Assembly (NCBI RefSeq): GCF_900497805.2
Contig: NW_020954626.1
Span: 6,703,959 to 6,767,958 of the forward strand
Length of the DNA stretch: 64,000 nucleotides
Source of the DNA: Vombatus ursinus
Taxonomy: Eukaryota; Chordata; Mammalia; Diprotodontia; Vombatidae
Direction: 5' to 3'
Made by a program: the position numbers and the translations under genes. The notes beneath the pieces were generated by a model that made no database searches, was not told the DNA's origin, and saw only the letters and a program-made list of their open reading frames with translations. How positions within the stretch are numbered: position 1 is the stretch's first letter; each line of letters begins with the position of its first letter. Below are positions 11,601-23,778 of the stretch, piece after piece.

Positions 11601-12299
11601 TACCTATTTCTAAACACAGGGCAATGAACTATGCCTTCAAAATCCCAGCACTGAGGCTCAGCTGGATGCCAGTGTTGTTCCATCCTCCCTCTCTCCATCA
11701 CTGATTGTCACCATCCACAGTGTCCTGCTCTCTGCTATTCTTGCCTCTCCCCAACCCCCCACCCAGTTTCTCAGCAAGGCTGCCAATGCTGATCTCCACC
11801 ACTGTCCTCTTTTCTTCCTCTCTATTTTTTACCTTCTTGTCTCAGGCATCTCTTGTCGCTTCTTTCACACTCACTTTGAAGCTTTGGTGCTAAACAAGGG
11901 ACTCTGATTGAGGCTCTCATCCAAAGCACGTCCCTTCTGCAAACTAATCGATCACAGCTCAAAGGAAGAATTGATCTTTTAGTCTTTGCCCATCATGGCT
12001 ACGTTCATTAAAAGGGCTGCTTCTTCACAGCCAAAGAAGCTTTGAGATTTTTGAAGGTTTTTTTCATTTCCAAATCTAGAGTCATTCTAGGAGCTTGACG
12101 ATTAATGTATGATCGGCTAAGTACTTACATCATTTTTCTTGTTCTACTGGAATCCAACCATTTCTTCTTTTCAAGTTTTTGCTTTCATAACCTGACAAAA
12201 ATTGGTAAGGCCAGATTCCTTCAAGTTTCTTGTAGTTGTACTGATAATAAACATTTAAAACAATTAAATGTTTAGTTTTTACAAATTGCTAAGATTTGA
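11601..12299. other. no recognised feature
   Basis: Pyrimidine-rich in 11650-11870, otherwise AT-rich. No gene or named repeat seen. Confidence 0.45.
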
Positions 12300-12556
12300 A
12301 AGGGAAACTAGGTGCTGTAGTGGATAGACCATTGGGCTGAGAATTTGGAAGTCTCGTCTTCATGAGTTCAAATTCACCTCAGACACTTACTAGCTATCTA
12401 ACCCTGGGCAAGTCATTTAACCCTGTTTGCCTCAATTTCCTCATCAGTAAAATGAGCTGGAGAAGGAAATGGCAAACCAGAATCTCTGCCAAGAAAACTC
12501 TCAAAAATGGGTCATGAAGAGCTGGACATGACTGGAACAACTGAATAACAACAACA
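12300..12556 (+). mobile_element. Mar1-like SINE
   Basis: Head aggtgctgtagtggatagac, core with catcagtaaaatgagctgga, and tail tggacatgactggaacaact. Confidence 0.9.
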
Positions 12557-13439
12557 AAGATTGTTAAAAAAAAGGGGGGGGGAGTTTTAAATTTGACATA
12601 ACAATGATTCATGTGCTAATCAACTTATACGTAATTATGTTCCGAAAGTAAAACTTTCCAGTTAAAATGGCAATTTTAAAAGATAATTACTGCACAAATT
12701 TCAACCCTCCCCCTCCAAAAAATCATTTCTTCTGCATACAAACAGATGTGAAGGGAATTTTCCTCCAGGGTTTCAAAATTCCAGAAGATTTTCATCTCTA
12801 CCAATAATACACAATTTCTACTTTGCCCTGAGTAAATCCCCAGGCATAGAATTAGAGAACATTAGAATTAAAAAGGCCCTGGGAGTACTAATGATGATAA
12901 AGCCTATATTCTTAATAATAATATAAAATTCAAACAGAATGCTCAGGTAAAATATATGGAAAATTGAGGGTAGAAGGAGAAACTTTTTAAAAATATGTTT
13001 AAATATCAAAAAGGCCTCTTTCCACATCTAGGGGTCCAGAAGGTAACTTTTATTATCACAGAATCTATTGCAGGCTTGACATCTGGTTTGCATGCAAATT
13101 TCTGAAAAAGATGGTATAGTCATAAAAAAAAAAAGGAAACCATGAGCCAGAGTATCTAGCCACAGGTTTGAAAGAAAAGTGGTTATAAATGTAGCAACAG
13201 TATAAAATTTCACAGGAAATTGTATATTAGAATATAAATAGTATAGCACTTCACTGGAAAATCACGAAACAGAGCCACAAAATTAGATCATCTGAAGTTA
13301 TTTTAATGCCACCTAAGCTGTGGGTGGCACCTGGATTTCTGGGCTCTATATTTTTGCAACTTGATAAGAGACAGTTAACTGAGGAGAGAAAGGGGGGACA
13401 AAATTTTAGGGTCCTTGTCCAGTTCACCATGATCTATAC
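12557..13439. other. no recognised feature
   Basis: AT-rich and unassigned, apart from a possible short MIR3-like trace near 12845-12890. Confidence 0.45.
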
Positions 13440-13440
13440 A

Positions 13441-13481
<41 letters not shown>

Positions 13482-13565
13482 TATGCATGTGTGTATTTTT
13501 ATATGTATTGTGAGTATATGTACACATACATTATATAATACATAAAGTATGTGTATGTAAGTGTA
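13440..13565. repeat. (TA)n/(CA)n compound microsatellite
   Basis: A long (TA) run at 13443-13471 passes into alternating TA, CA and TG steps to about 13560. Confidence 0.95.
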
Positions 13566-13962
13566 TCCACAGGGCCATTTTGAACAGCTTCCTAAAATAA
13601 TTTAAGTATAAAGAAATTCATTTCCATCATGGTTATGGGTAAGAAATATTCTGCAACAGGCCAAAGTGACATCCTTCTTTACTGCTCTAAGAAGCCTTTA
13701 TTCCACCTGCTTAGTACATAGACTATTGGCTATGAGTCATCTGTTTGCATTTCCATCAACTGGGGTTTGTAGAAGGAGGTGTGCCCTGTGTATCAGGTTA
13801 TATACGAGAACTGTTGACCAACACCTGGTACCAGCTAACCATCATAAAGGAACCTAATCAAATTCTCTTCCATTCTGAAATGTGTCACTCAGCTTTCACA
13901 AAAAAATATGAAAGTCTACAGAGGTTCAAGATATCCCTTTCTATGGATTAAAAAATGAGGAT
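13566..13962. other. no recognised feature
   Basis: Unassigned. The overlapping 63- and 68-codon plus frames do not resemble known proteins. Confidence 0.45.
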
Positions 13963-14127
13963 GGGGGTAGCTAAGTGGCACAGTGGATAGAGCTCCACCC
14001 TTGGAGTCAAGAGAACCTGATTTCAAATCTGGCCTCAGACACTTGACATTTACTAACTGTGTGACTTTGGACAAGTCACTTAACCCTGATTGCCTAGCAA
14101 AAAAACAAAAACAAAAACAAAAAAAAA
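13963..14127 (+). mobile_element. WSINE1-like short SINE
   Basis: Head gggggtagctaagtggcaca through ttaaccctgattgcctagca, with a tail of repeated (CAAAAA) units. Confidence 0.9.
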
Positions 14128-14169
14128 TGAAGCTGGCAAAAATATTTTTTTTTAATTATCGTGATCTAA

Positions 14170-14440
14170 ACCAGTGCTTCTTAAACTTTTTCCACTAGTG
14201 ATCCCTTCAGCACTTCTTAAACTGTGGGTCATGAGCCCATATGGAGTTACTAATATGTATAATAATTATATATTATTATATATAAAATATAGAGCAATGT
14301 AGATATAATTAACATCAACTATTTAAAGTTGTATAATAGCTAATAATATTAATGCTATACTCTAATTTATGTTATGAATAATGATGTTAATTAATGATAA
14401 TTAATTATATTAATTGGTCAACATAAAAAAGGTAAGACTG
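14170..14440 (+). mobile_element. hAT-derived fragments and AT-rich stretch
   Basis: The start cagtgcttcttaaacttttt and a second similar start cagcacttcttaaactgtgg 37 bp later are typical hAT MITE termini. They are followed by very AT-rich sequence. Confidence 0.5.
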
Positions 14441-14589
14441 TGGATGTCAGGTGAGTTGCATGAAGGAAGAAAGGAGAGGGAGAAAGGAAACATAAAATAC
14501 TAAGTAATTGGGGATGAACAAGAATTGAAGCAAAAAATCACCAAGAAAATATAGCTTTTGTTGAATCATGAAGCTGAATTAATGAAGCC
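14441..14589. other. no recognised feature
   Basis: Purine-rich, unassigned. Confidence 0.4.
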
Positions 14590-14785
14590 GAATTAGGGTC
14601 ATAGCATCATCAATGTAGAGCTGACTCAGAGTCCATCTCATCCAACCTGCTCATTTTACACATGAGGAAACTGAGGTCCAAGGAGGTTAAGTGACTCACC
14701 CGAGGACACACCAGTACTAAACATCAGAGGTGATATCAGAAAGCATGTCCTCTGACTCAAGAGTCAGGACTCTTTCCATTTTGCC
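14590..14785 (-). mobile_element. MIR3-like SINE
   Basis: Pattern 'gtccatctcatccaacctgc ... acacatgaggaaactgaggt ... caggactctttccattttgc'. Confidence 0.7.
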
Positions 14786-15004
14786 AGAAAAGAGAGAAAA
14801 GAAAGCACTGAGTTCTAAATGGAAAGAAAGGTGAAAAGATAACATAGAGACAAAACTGGTCAGTGAAATGTTGCAGGACTGTCATACTCCATTGGTTGTG
14901 TGAAACAGTGTTGGTTGGCTTTCTGAAACTGTCTTCTTTCTTTAACTTTTTAATTCTTTATTACAAGTGATGATTTGAGAAGTAGGCAAGGAGGGAAGGA
15001 TCAA

Positions 15005-15200
15005 AAGACCTTTGATCTAGGGCTGGAAGGGACCTGAGACGTCACCAACTTTGACCCCTTTGTTGAACACGTGAGGAAACTGAAGCCAGAGGGATTAAAA
15101 ATTAAGTGACTTGGCTAAGGTCACGCAGGTGGTAAGTGTAGATCTAGAATTTGAACTCGGTTCTATCATAGGTTCAACACTCTTTCCACTGCATCATTCA
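15005..15200 (-). mobile_element. MIR3-like SINE
   Basis: Second copy 220 bp on: 'ctagggctggaagggacctg ... cgtgaggaaactgaagccag ... caacactctttccactgcat'. Confidence 0.7.
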
Positions 15201-15589
15201 GGGGAGAAAAAAAGTAATGTAAAATCAAGAGATTGTATGTCATATTATATTATCTATTCTATTATATTGAATCAGATTGTATCCTATTATATTATAAAAT
15301 ATTATTTTTGAATAAATTAAATAACGGAGGGAAAGAAGTGCCAAAGAGTTGAAGGAAACAAGCCAACTAAAGATGAAACTGAAGTCCTAAGAGAAGGACT
15401 GGAAAATCCGATGGAGAAATCTAACAGCTTCTGACAAGTGAACAAGGTGGAAATTGAGAATCAACTTGGAAGGGGAAAAAAGGGCATTCCAAAGAGGCTT
15501 TGAAGAACTAAAATTAAATCCTATCAATAAAAAAGGCCTCAACCAAGTTGGATATTTTCATATGAACAGTAGAAAAATGCAGAAGTCTG
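15201..15589. other. no recognised feature
   Basis: AT-rich at first (a ttatatta run near 15245-15305), then purine-rich; unassigned. Confidence 0.4.
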
Positions 15590-15765
15590 GAGAGGCAGAG
15601 TGAAACAGTGTCACTAGCTCCAAAGTGAGAGACCTGGTTTCGAATCTCACCTCTGGTGCTTATAGCCTGTATGACCTTAGTCAAGTGACTTAAGCTCCCT
15701 GAGCCTCAGTTTCCTCATCTGCAAAATAGGGCATTCAATGAGATGTTCTGTAAGACCCCTTCAGC
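15590..15765 (+). mobile_element. CORE-SINE
   Basis: Pattern 'gcagagtgaaacagtgtcac ... gtatgaccttagtcaagtga ... tttcctcatctgcaaaatag'. Confidence 0.75.
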
Positions 15766-15789
15766 CATACACATATACATACACATACA

Positions 15790-15949
15790 CATATCTAATT
15801 CTTCATGACCTCGTTTAGGGTTTTCTTGGCAAAGATACTACAATGCTTTGCCATTTCCTTCTTCAGCTCATTTTACAGGTGAGGAAACTGAGGCAAACAG
15901 GGTTAAGTGACTTACCCAGGGTCACACAGCTATTAAGTGACTGAGGCAT
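15790..15949 (-). mobile_element. Mar1-like SINE, head missing
   Basis: Begins with the tail (aattcttcatgacctcgttt) and runs through ggtgaggaaactgaggcaaa to the core; the tRNA-like head is lost. Confidence 0.85.
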
Positions 15950-16469
15950 TGCCATGCATACATATTATAAATGTATAAAAGTTGAGAGATGAAAAACCAG
16001 GTATGAAACAAGGCTGAACATGAAGAGAGAAATGTATTGGACTAAAAAAGGCCAAGGAAAGGAGCCATCCAAGAGTGGAATCTTTGTTTAACACATAGAA
16101 CAGGGGCTGTTTAAGAGATGCCATGTTAAATCTGAATTGGAAGATTGATGATCATGAACATGAATTGGGAGAAAGGCCAACATCCACTCTCAAGGACATA
16201 TGCTCCTCAAATGAAAGGAATGAGGGAAAAGTCATTTAAGGATATGGCACCTTTCCCATATCCAATAAAAAGGGTGGTGTCAGGAAGAGATTTCAATTAC
16301 ATTTCAGGAAAGGGGGATCAGGTCAGAAGCCAACAGGAAGCCAAGTATTTAGAATTCATCTTTAGGAACATAAGATATGAGACACTTTAATACATATTCT
16401 GACAACCTGGAATATACTCACTTTAAAAAAAAAATCAATGATTCTTTCTTCAATAACATTAAGAGATAT
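15950..16469. other. no recognised feature
   Basis: Unassigned. An 81-codon plus frame at 16145-16390 has no known domain. Confidence 0.4.
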
Positions 16470-17130
16470 TGTATGATATAGTGGCCTCAGAGAGCCAGGA
16501 AGACATGGGTTCAAGCCCTGCCTCTGATGTGTACTGCTTGGGTGACCATGGTCAAGTCACTTAACCTCCTACTGCTCTAATGTTAGCTCGCTAAGAACGT
16601 AAATTGAAAAAGAAGGTGCTGACCTGTGTTGGCAGACTTTCTTTATCTGGGAGATCCTTACACATCAATGAAATCATAGATCCCATCCTTATCTCTAACA
16701 ACAGTCATTAGGGTTTGTATTATATTATACATTATCTAGCGACTATGCTTCAAACCTTCATTACAATTATATCAGTTAAGCCTCACAGCCAGCCTGTGAG
16801 ATATTATCCTCTCTATTTACAGACCAGTAAACTGAGGTTCAAAAATTCTGGTACTTGCTCATGATCTCAAAACAAGGAAATGTCAGAGATGGGATTTAAA
16901 CCCAGGTCTGACTCCAAGTTTTTTAAGACTATGCAAAGATGTGGTGCATAACATCATGAAAAAAGCAGACTCTAAAGACAAAGGCCTTGATACAAACCCC
17001 ACCATTGACACTATTTGTGTGACTTTGGGCAAGTCATCTGACTTCCCCGGGTCTCACTTTCCTCATCTTTAAAATGACAGCTTTAGAACAGGTCACTTCA
17101 AGGTCCTTTACACCTCTAAATCTATGATCC
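16470..17130. mobile_element. three CORE-SINE pieces in alternating orientation
   Basis: About 16470-16585 plus (gtgaccatggtcaagtcact), 16720-16930 minus (gaccagtaaactgaggttca) and 16935-17130 plus (gactttgggcaagtcatctg). Confidence 0.65.
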
Positions 17131-17164
17131 CCTGAGGGGGGAAGCTTCATCAATGGACGTAGTC

Positions 17165-17320
17165 ACAATGAACAATGAGTTGACTAATATGGAAATATGT
17201 TTTGCATGATTGTGCATACATAACTTATATCAAAGTGCTTACCATCTCAGGGAGGGCAAATAAGAAGACGGGAGGGAGAGAATTTGGAACTCAAAATTTA
17301 AAAAAACGTTAAGTGTATAT
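17165..17320 (+). mobile_element. L1 LINE 3' UTR fragment
   Basis: The L1 end motif ggaaatatgttttgcatgat is followed by the gggagagaatttggaactca block. The former motif recurs at the end of the L1 at 42.7 kb. Confidence 0.7.
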
Positions 17321-17355
17321 ATGTGTGTATATCTATATCTATCTATCTGTCTATA

Positions 17356-17397
<42 letters not shown>
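17311..17397. repeat. (TG)/(TATC)/(CA)n microsatellite
   Basis: It starts with alternating TA/TG, passes through tatctatctatctg and ends in a long (CA) run at about 17354-17395, just after the L1 3' end. Confidence 0.95.
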
Positions 17398-17398
<1 letters not shown>

Positions 17399-17449
17399 TG
17401 CTAGCTCAAGATAAGTGAGTTGTGACCAGACAAGTTTTGGAGTTTTAGT

Positions 17450-17900
17450 AGAGAGCAAGCTCAGTGTGAATCAACAGGGTGACCTTAGCCCCAAAAAGCT
17501 AATACGAGGAGGCTGCATGAAGAGACAAACTGTCCAGAAGAAGGCACCCCCACTGTAATCTGACCTGGTCAGATGTCACTTGCAATACTGAGTTCATTTG
17601 GAGGCATCTCATTTTAAGATGTACACTTATGTACTGGATGAAAAAACTGGAGATGTTTGGCCTAGACTTAGAAGGCACATGATAGCAGTACTTCAAGTAT
17701 TGGAAGGGGCTGCCCTGCCCAAGAGGAAATTGTTCTACTTGGCCTCAAAAGACAGAACAAGGCACAATGGGTGGAAATTGCAAAGAGAGAGATTTAGGGT
17801 TGGAGGGAAGAAAAATTTCCTAACGAAGCTGTCCAAAAGCAGAATGGACTCCCTCAAGAGATGGTGACTGGCTTCTTCTGCAAAGATTTCTTTTGTTCTA
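17450..17900 (+). mobile_element. CR1/L3-clade LINE 3' fragment
   Basis: The blocks caaggcacaatgggtggaaa and aaaaatttcctaacgaagct then gtccaaaagcagaatggact match, in opposite sense, the minus-strand copies at 3.5 and 26.9 kb. Confidence 0.65.
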
Positions 17901-17995
17901 AATTTTATGATAAATATGATGGCACAAGGCTGCGGATTTCAAGCTTTTAATAAATATCTTGCTCTTATTTTCTCAGTAAAAGGTGGATGATCACA

Positions 17996-19560
17996 AAAAT
18001 AATTAGTATACATTTACTATGTGCCAGCCATTGTGCTAAACAGTAAGGATACAAAGAAAGGCAAAAAAAAATCAGTTTCTGCATTTAAGATTACATTCTA
18101 ATGAGAGAAATAATGTTTGTAAATAACTAGGTACATACAAGATCTATACAGAGTGCTAGAAAGGTAACCTGAGAGGGGAAGGCAATAACAGAGAGCTCCA
18201 GAAAGGCCTCCTGTGGAAGGCAGGATTTGAACACACTAAGAAAAATAAGTGATAAAGAGGAGGAGGCAGAACGTTCCAGCCATGAGAGGATAATGGACAT
18301 AAAGACATGGAGATGAAGGTGAAGTGCTATGCACAAGGAGCAGCAAAAAGGCCTGTGCGGTTGGATCAGAGTCCATGGAGGGATGCAAAGTAGAAGAAGA
18401 CTTACAGGTAGAAAGGGGCCAGGTTGTGCAGGGCTTCAAACACAAAACTGAGTTTACATTTGATCCTGGGGTCAACAGGGAGCCACTGGAGTAGACTAAG
18501 CAGGGGAGTGACATGGTCAGACCTGAACTTGAAGGGAAATCTCTTTGGCAGCTGGGTATAGGGTGAATTAGAATGAGGAGAGACTTGAGGCAGAAGCCAA
18601 TTAGCAGGCTATTGAAATAATTCTGGCAAGAGGTGATAAGAGCCTGAGCTAGGGTTGTAGCTATGTGAGTAGAGAGAAGGGGGTATATATGAGAGATATT
18701 ATAAAGATCAAAATGACAACATTTTTCAACATATTGGTTATACGTGGTAAGTGCAAATGAGGAGTTGAGGATGATACCAAGGTTTTGAATCTGGGTAACT
18801 GGGAGGAGAGTAGCTGGGTGGCACAGTGGATAAAGCACAATGCCTGGAGTCAGGAAGACTCATCTTCCCAAGTTCAAATCTGGCCTCAAACACTAGCTGT
18901 GTGACCCTGGGCAAGTCACTTAACTCTGTTTGCCTTAGTCGCTCATCTGTAAAATGAGCTGGAGAAGGAAATGGCAAACCACTCCAATATCTCTGCCAAG
19001 ATGGGGTCACGAAGAGTTGCACACAACTGAAAATGACTGAACAAAGAAAGACTGGGAGGAAGAGTGATGCCCTTGACTGTAACAGGGAAGTAGAGAAGTA
19101 GGGAGGGTTTGTGGGGAAAGATAGGGAGTTCTATTATAAATATATCATGCTTGAGATGGCTCTGGGATATCCAGTTTGCGATGTTCAAAAGGAAGTTGTC
19201 AGTATGGGAATGGAGCTCAGGAGGAAGACTAGGGCTGGATATAAAGATCTGGAAACCATCTATATAGGAATGATCATTGGACCTATGAGAGCTGATGAGA
19301 TCACCAAGTGAGATGCTACAAGAGAAGGAAAGAAGGCCCAAGGAAGAGGCTTGATGGACACCCAGTTGAGAGTGCTTGGATAAGGGTCCAACAAGAGACT
19401 GAGAAGAAGTGGTCATACAGGTAGGAGAACAATCGAGAGAGAATAGTGTCATGAAAACCTAGAAAGAAAAGAGTATCCAAGAGAAGAAGGTGATCAATGG
19501 TATCAAATGCTGCAGAGAGGTCAAGAAGGATGAGGGCTGACAAAAACCATCAGATCAAGT
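17996..19560 (-). mobile_element. L2-clade LINE with reverse-transcriptase remnant
   Basis: The right end, read on minus, encodes LILLDLSAAFDTIDHLLLLD, a motif typical of CR1/L2-clade reverse transcriptases. Further left come frames with YIDGFQIFISSPSLPPELHS-like and NLGIILNSSFALTTYNQ-like stretches that fit the downstream part of the domain. Several frame changes and stops show the copy is dead. A Mar1-like SINE splits it at 18808-19050. The tail (18000-18480) recurs at 6.3, 8.35, 25.4, 47.6 and 49.5 kb. Confidence 0.8.
18808..19050 (+). mobile_element. Mar1-like SINE nested in L2
   Basis: Complete SINE with an exact 10-bp target duplication actgggagga at 18798-18807 and 19051-19060. Confidence 0.92.
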
Positions 19561-20459
19561 AAAAGTAACACAGAAGAGGTTATATATCTTACTCGTGTAA
19601 AATCTCTATCAACCAAAGACCTTAAAGATTACATATAGAACTCACAAACAATCCCAGATTATGAAGAACTGTGTTTGGCCCTTTCTTCTACACTCCTGAG
19701 CTAATGGAGTCATTGGCCCATGGAAAGGGAGAGGTTCCAACTGGGACATCCTATTTATTCCTTTAAAAAAAAAAGTCTTTTTATTGACATCTTTTGTTTT
19801 ACATCAACTACATTTCCTCCATGTCCATCCCATTCCCCAAGGTTCCTTTATGATAAGGCACAAATTTTTTAATTATTCTCATTTAAGTGAGTTAGGCAAC
19901 CACAACAGTTAACACATTAATCATCAACTGAATCAAAACTGTCAGAAGCCTTTATCCCCTACTTACTCTACAACCAAGCCCTACAATAAGATATTTAAAA
20001 TTCACCTCCACGTGAAAGCCCCTCCTTATGAATTCTGCCTCACTCTGTGGCTAAATTATCTTCCCAACCAAAGTAATAGTTCCTCAAAGGGAGAGACTGC
20101 ATCTATTTTCAACTTTCAATTTCTATTGCTTTCCAGGTACCTTACAGCCTCATCTGCTCCAGAGCCATTTTCCACCCTGCTGCTACAGCTGTTCTTCCTT
20201 CCAAATCGAATCTCCAGACGCCACTCGTGAGAGAAGCTAAGCCACTCAGCCACTCATCTCTGAACCCCCTGGGCCCATGCACTCCTCAGTGCAACCTCCT
20301 CATCTCAACACCCAGCTTTCTAATTCTTATTCTAAGAACTGTAATAAAATCAGCACTACCATTTTCAAAAAGCACTTGTCAACAGATTGCCCTATTATCA
20401 TATTTACCGCTTCTATGACTTCCCAGACCAAAAGATTCTTCTGTATCCTCTATTCATCT
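19561..20459. other. largely unassigned
   Basis: Near 19760-19950 a stretch (tctttttattgacatctttt) resembles the end of an L1-type or other LINE in reverse, but I cannot place it firmly. No gene recognised. Confidence 0.35.
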
Positions 20460-20605
20460 ATAACTAATATCTCCCCCATTAGACTATAAGCTCTGTAAGA
20501 GCAAGGACTGTTCCGGTTTTATATTTATATTCCCAGCAATTACCATAGGGTTTGGTATGTAGTAAGTGCTTAATAACCCTTTTCCATTCATTTATTCATT
20601 CAATC
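20460..20605 (+). mobile_element. L2-clade LINE 3' end
   Basis: The block cattagactataagctctgt and the terminal gtagtaagtgcttaataacc are typical L2 3' sequence. Confidence 0.7.
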
Positions 20606-20984
20606 TCCTTTCTTTATAGGGTTCCCCATACAGCTAAATATTATTGGCTGACAACCTGTCAAATTACTTTCTAAAAAATATTTTATTAATGTATTTTATT
20701 ATTAATAAATATATTAATTTATTTTGTTTTCCATCATTTCTTCCAAATAGAACTTCCCCCTTCCCTAACCAGCAGTAAATCACACCCAATAACAAAGATT
20801 CAAAAATCGAAGACAAGGCAAAAACCTCAGTTACTTTTTCCACCAGGCTCCCTCCCCTTGTCTTTCTTCATTCTCTACTTAACTGCTGGCTTTGTTGAGG
20901 AATGATTCAGAAGGGGTCTTGGTAGCCCTGTGACATCTGTTCCTGTTTGATGACCTGACAGGGCAGAATTTCATATTCAGTTCA
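20606..20984. other. unassigned AT-rich
   Basis: A (ATTA)-rich run at 20660-20730, then unrecognised sequence. Confidence 0.4.
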
Positions 20985-21240
20985 CATTTGTGGAGCACCT
21001 AGTATGTACCTACCCCTGTGCCAGATACTGATGGATGATAGGGGAGAAACATCTAAACTTCTTGAGCACAATAAATACAATCTAGTTAAGGAGGCAAGAT
21101 TTACACACATGAAACAACTAAAGGGCAATTCAAGGTAGAGTATAATTAGGTCATTTAACACTGAACTTGACCTTGTAGGAAGGGTAGGATTTGATTACCC
21201 AGAGAGGAGGAAGAAAGCCATTGCAGGTGTGTATGAAATG
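20985..21240 (-). mobile_element. L2-tail repeat, diverged
   Basis: Pattern 'gagcacctagtatgtaccta ... gtgccagatactgatg' followed by a decayed tail block. Confidence 0.5.
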
Positions 21241-21589
21241 GGGGTAAGGGGGAAGGAGTAAAAGCAGGAATGATCAATATATGTTTAAGAATATCACATC
21301 AAGACTTTAGCAACAATACAGGAGAGGATGTGGCAGGACAATGGTTACATCCAGAGAAGACAGCAGAGATAGGGAGAAGCAGGAAGGAGACATGCATCTA
21401 GGCAGTGTCAAATTCAAAGACCAACTGAGGTGGGGAAGCTCTAGGAAAGCAGATAGGGTCCAAAAATCTAGAGAGAACAGCTCAGACATGAAGGAGCACA
21501 TGACTCTAGGCTGACAAGAGAGAGGTCCAGAGAATCAGGCAGCAGGCATGAAGTAACCTAGCCCTCTCCTGCCAGATACTCCCTCTTCC
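21241..21589. other. no recognised feature
   Basis: Purine-rich, unassigned. Confidence 0.4.
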
Positions 21590-23062
21590 CCTGATTTTCA
21601 TGATGCCATTCTTTTGGTTCACCGCCAAAGGCCTGATGGATCTTTCTCAATCTTCTTTGCTGGCTCATTGTCTACATCCTACCCTCCCTAACTGTGGGTT
21701 CACTTCAAGGTTCTGCCCAGTATCTTATCTCCTCTTTCAACACTCTCATGGTGACCATGTTTCCATATCTTCAATTATCATCCCTTTACAAATGCTTCCT
21801 AGGTCTATATACCCAGTCCTACTCTCCCTCTTGAGCTCCAGTCAGGAAACACCAACTGTCTGGTGGACATTTCCAACTGAATGTCCCACAGATATCTCAA
21901 ATTGAACACACCTAAAATAAAACTCATTATCATTCTCTCAATTCTTCTCAACTTCCTTATTTCTTTAAGGAGTACTACAATCCCAGTCACATAGGTTCAC
22001 AACCTGGAAGTCATCCTTACTACTTCACTCTCTTGTTATCTATGTATCTATCCACACACACATGAACATGCATGCATACATGTGTGCATACACACATACA
22101 TACACATATAAGTGATATGCTATTATGTGTACGTGCATGATATATGATGCATATATGTATACACATACATATATGGTATGCAAACATATAATGCATGACA
22201 TGTTATATTGATGTGTGTTATGTGTGTACATGCACCCATATGACATGTGACTGTGTGTGCACATACCTATATTACCCTGTGGTATATGATCGTGTGTATG
22301 TATGTATGTACCTGTCTCTATATGATATATGATGTGTGTGATTTTCATATATGTATAATCAGTTGCCAAATCTTGTCAATTCTGCCTTAGCAGTATTTCT
22401 AATATGCATCTATGTCCTTTTCATCATATAAACAGTTACTACCCTAGTTCGGGCCTCTCCCTCACAATTGCAATTGCCTCCTAATTGGTTTCTCTGAATC
22501 AAGTCTCTCCCCTTTCTAAACTATTTTCCAGCCAGATGCTAAAATAATAATCCTAAGCACAGGAATGACCATGTCACTTCCCAGTTCAATGAACTCTAGT
22601 GGTTCCCTGTGACCTCTAGAATCAAAGGCAAACTCCTCTGCTAGGGGTTTAAAACCCTTCAGAGCCTAGCCCCAGGCTACCTTTCCAGATGTACTACACA
22701 TTACTCCCCTTTATTCACTCTTCTTCGGTCAAGCCAAACTGACTTCGCTATTCCTCACACAGGAGCATTCCATCTTCAGCATCTTCATTTCTCCCATGCC
22801 TGGAATGTACCCTCCCTTCCCCTCTGTCTCTTAAAAGTCCTCCTTTCCTCCAAAGCTCAGCTTAAAACACCACCTCCTACCTGAGAAGTATCTTATATTT
22901 ATTGTGTATCTACTTATATGTGCAAATGGCTGACTCCCTTCAAGAACGTAAGCTCCTTGAGGACAGGAACTGTTTCATTAACATTTTTGTATCCCTAGCA
23001 CTTAACATAGTACCTAACACATAGTAGCAGACACTTGATAAATGCTTGTTTATTGATTAACT
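21590..23062 (+). mobile_element. L2-clade LINE, 3' half
   Basis: Reads in sense as the 3' half of an L2-clade ORF2 and UTR: ccagtcaggaaacaccaact and ggacatttccaactgaatgt from the coding part, ttcaatgaactctagtggtt and gcctagccccaggctacctt further on, and the 3' end gtaagctccttgaggacagg ... tagtagcagacacttgataa. It is the sense-strand counterpart of the 18.0-19.56 kb copy. An expanded microsatellite splits it at 22035-22350. Confidence 0.75.
22035..22350. repeat. degenerate TG/CA/TA microsatellite block (about 315 bp)
   Basis: Imperfect alternating purine-pyrimidine steps with recurrent atatatgatg and cacatacata units. It also yields a 109-codon minus frame that is purely a repeat effect. Confidence 0.9.
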
Positions 23063-23318
23063 TGGGGTAGCTAAGTGGTGTGGGAGAATCTAAGAGGGGC
23101 CTGGAATCAGGAAGACTCATCTTCATGAGTTCAAATCTGGCCTCAGCTACTTACTAGCTGTGTGACCCTGGGCAAGTCATTTAACCCTGTTTGCCTCAGT
23201 TTCCTCAACTGTAAAAATGATCTGGGGAAGGAAATGGCAAAACACTCCAGTATCTTTGCCAAGAAAACCCCAGATGAAATCACAAGGAGTTAGACACAAC
23301 TGAAACAACTGAACAACA
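23063..23318 (+). mobile_element. Mar1-like SINE
   Basis: Head ggggtagctaagtggtgtgg, core, and tail gttagacacaactgaaacaa. Confidence 0.9.
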
Positions 23319-23331
23319 ATTGGTTATCTTA

Positions 23332-23778
23332 GGCTGGTTGGTTGTTGTCCTTTGTTCTGAGCTCAGAATGCTCTACCACACAAATAGTCCATGTGAACAT
23401 TTGGGGAGGATTCTTCAAATGTGTGCATCTTGAGTTTCTTTTGAGCTACTTCAATTCTGCTTTGCTTGCAGAGCGCCGTCTCTGATGAGGGCACAACATG
23501 CTGCCAGTGTCTCCCGTGTCACCCAATCAATTTCAAAGTTCTTAGGAGAGAACTTGAGAGTGTCCTTGTATCACTTCTTCTGACCACTGTGTGAGCGCTT
23601 GCCCTGTGTGAGTTTTCCATAATATAGTCTTCTAGGCAAGTATATGTTTGGCATTCGAGCAATGTGGCCAGTCCATGGCAGTTGCACTCTCTGCAGTAGA
23701 GTTTGAATGCTTGGCAGTTTAGCTCAAGAAAGGACCTCAGTGTCTGGTATCTTATCCTGATCTTCAGAATCATCCTAA
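23332..23778 (-). mobile_element. RTE-clade LINE 3' part
   Basis: Its reverse complement matches the plus-strand copy at 32.5 kb along its length, for example aagataccagacactgaggt, the block around caagcattcaaactctactgcag, and catggactatttgtg. The 84-codon frame (KIRIRYQTLRSFLELNCQAF...) is the decayed end of the LINE protein. Confidence 0.75.

Noticed and set aside
18236-18838. 200-codon minus frame as a host gene
   Set aside because: It is the decayed coding end of the L2-clade LINE, not a host protein.
22040-22369. 109-codon minus frame with His/Tyr/Ile/Cys repeats
   Set aside because: Translation of a dinucleotide and tetranucleotide microsatellite.
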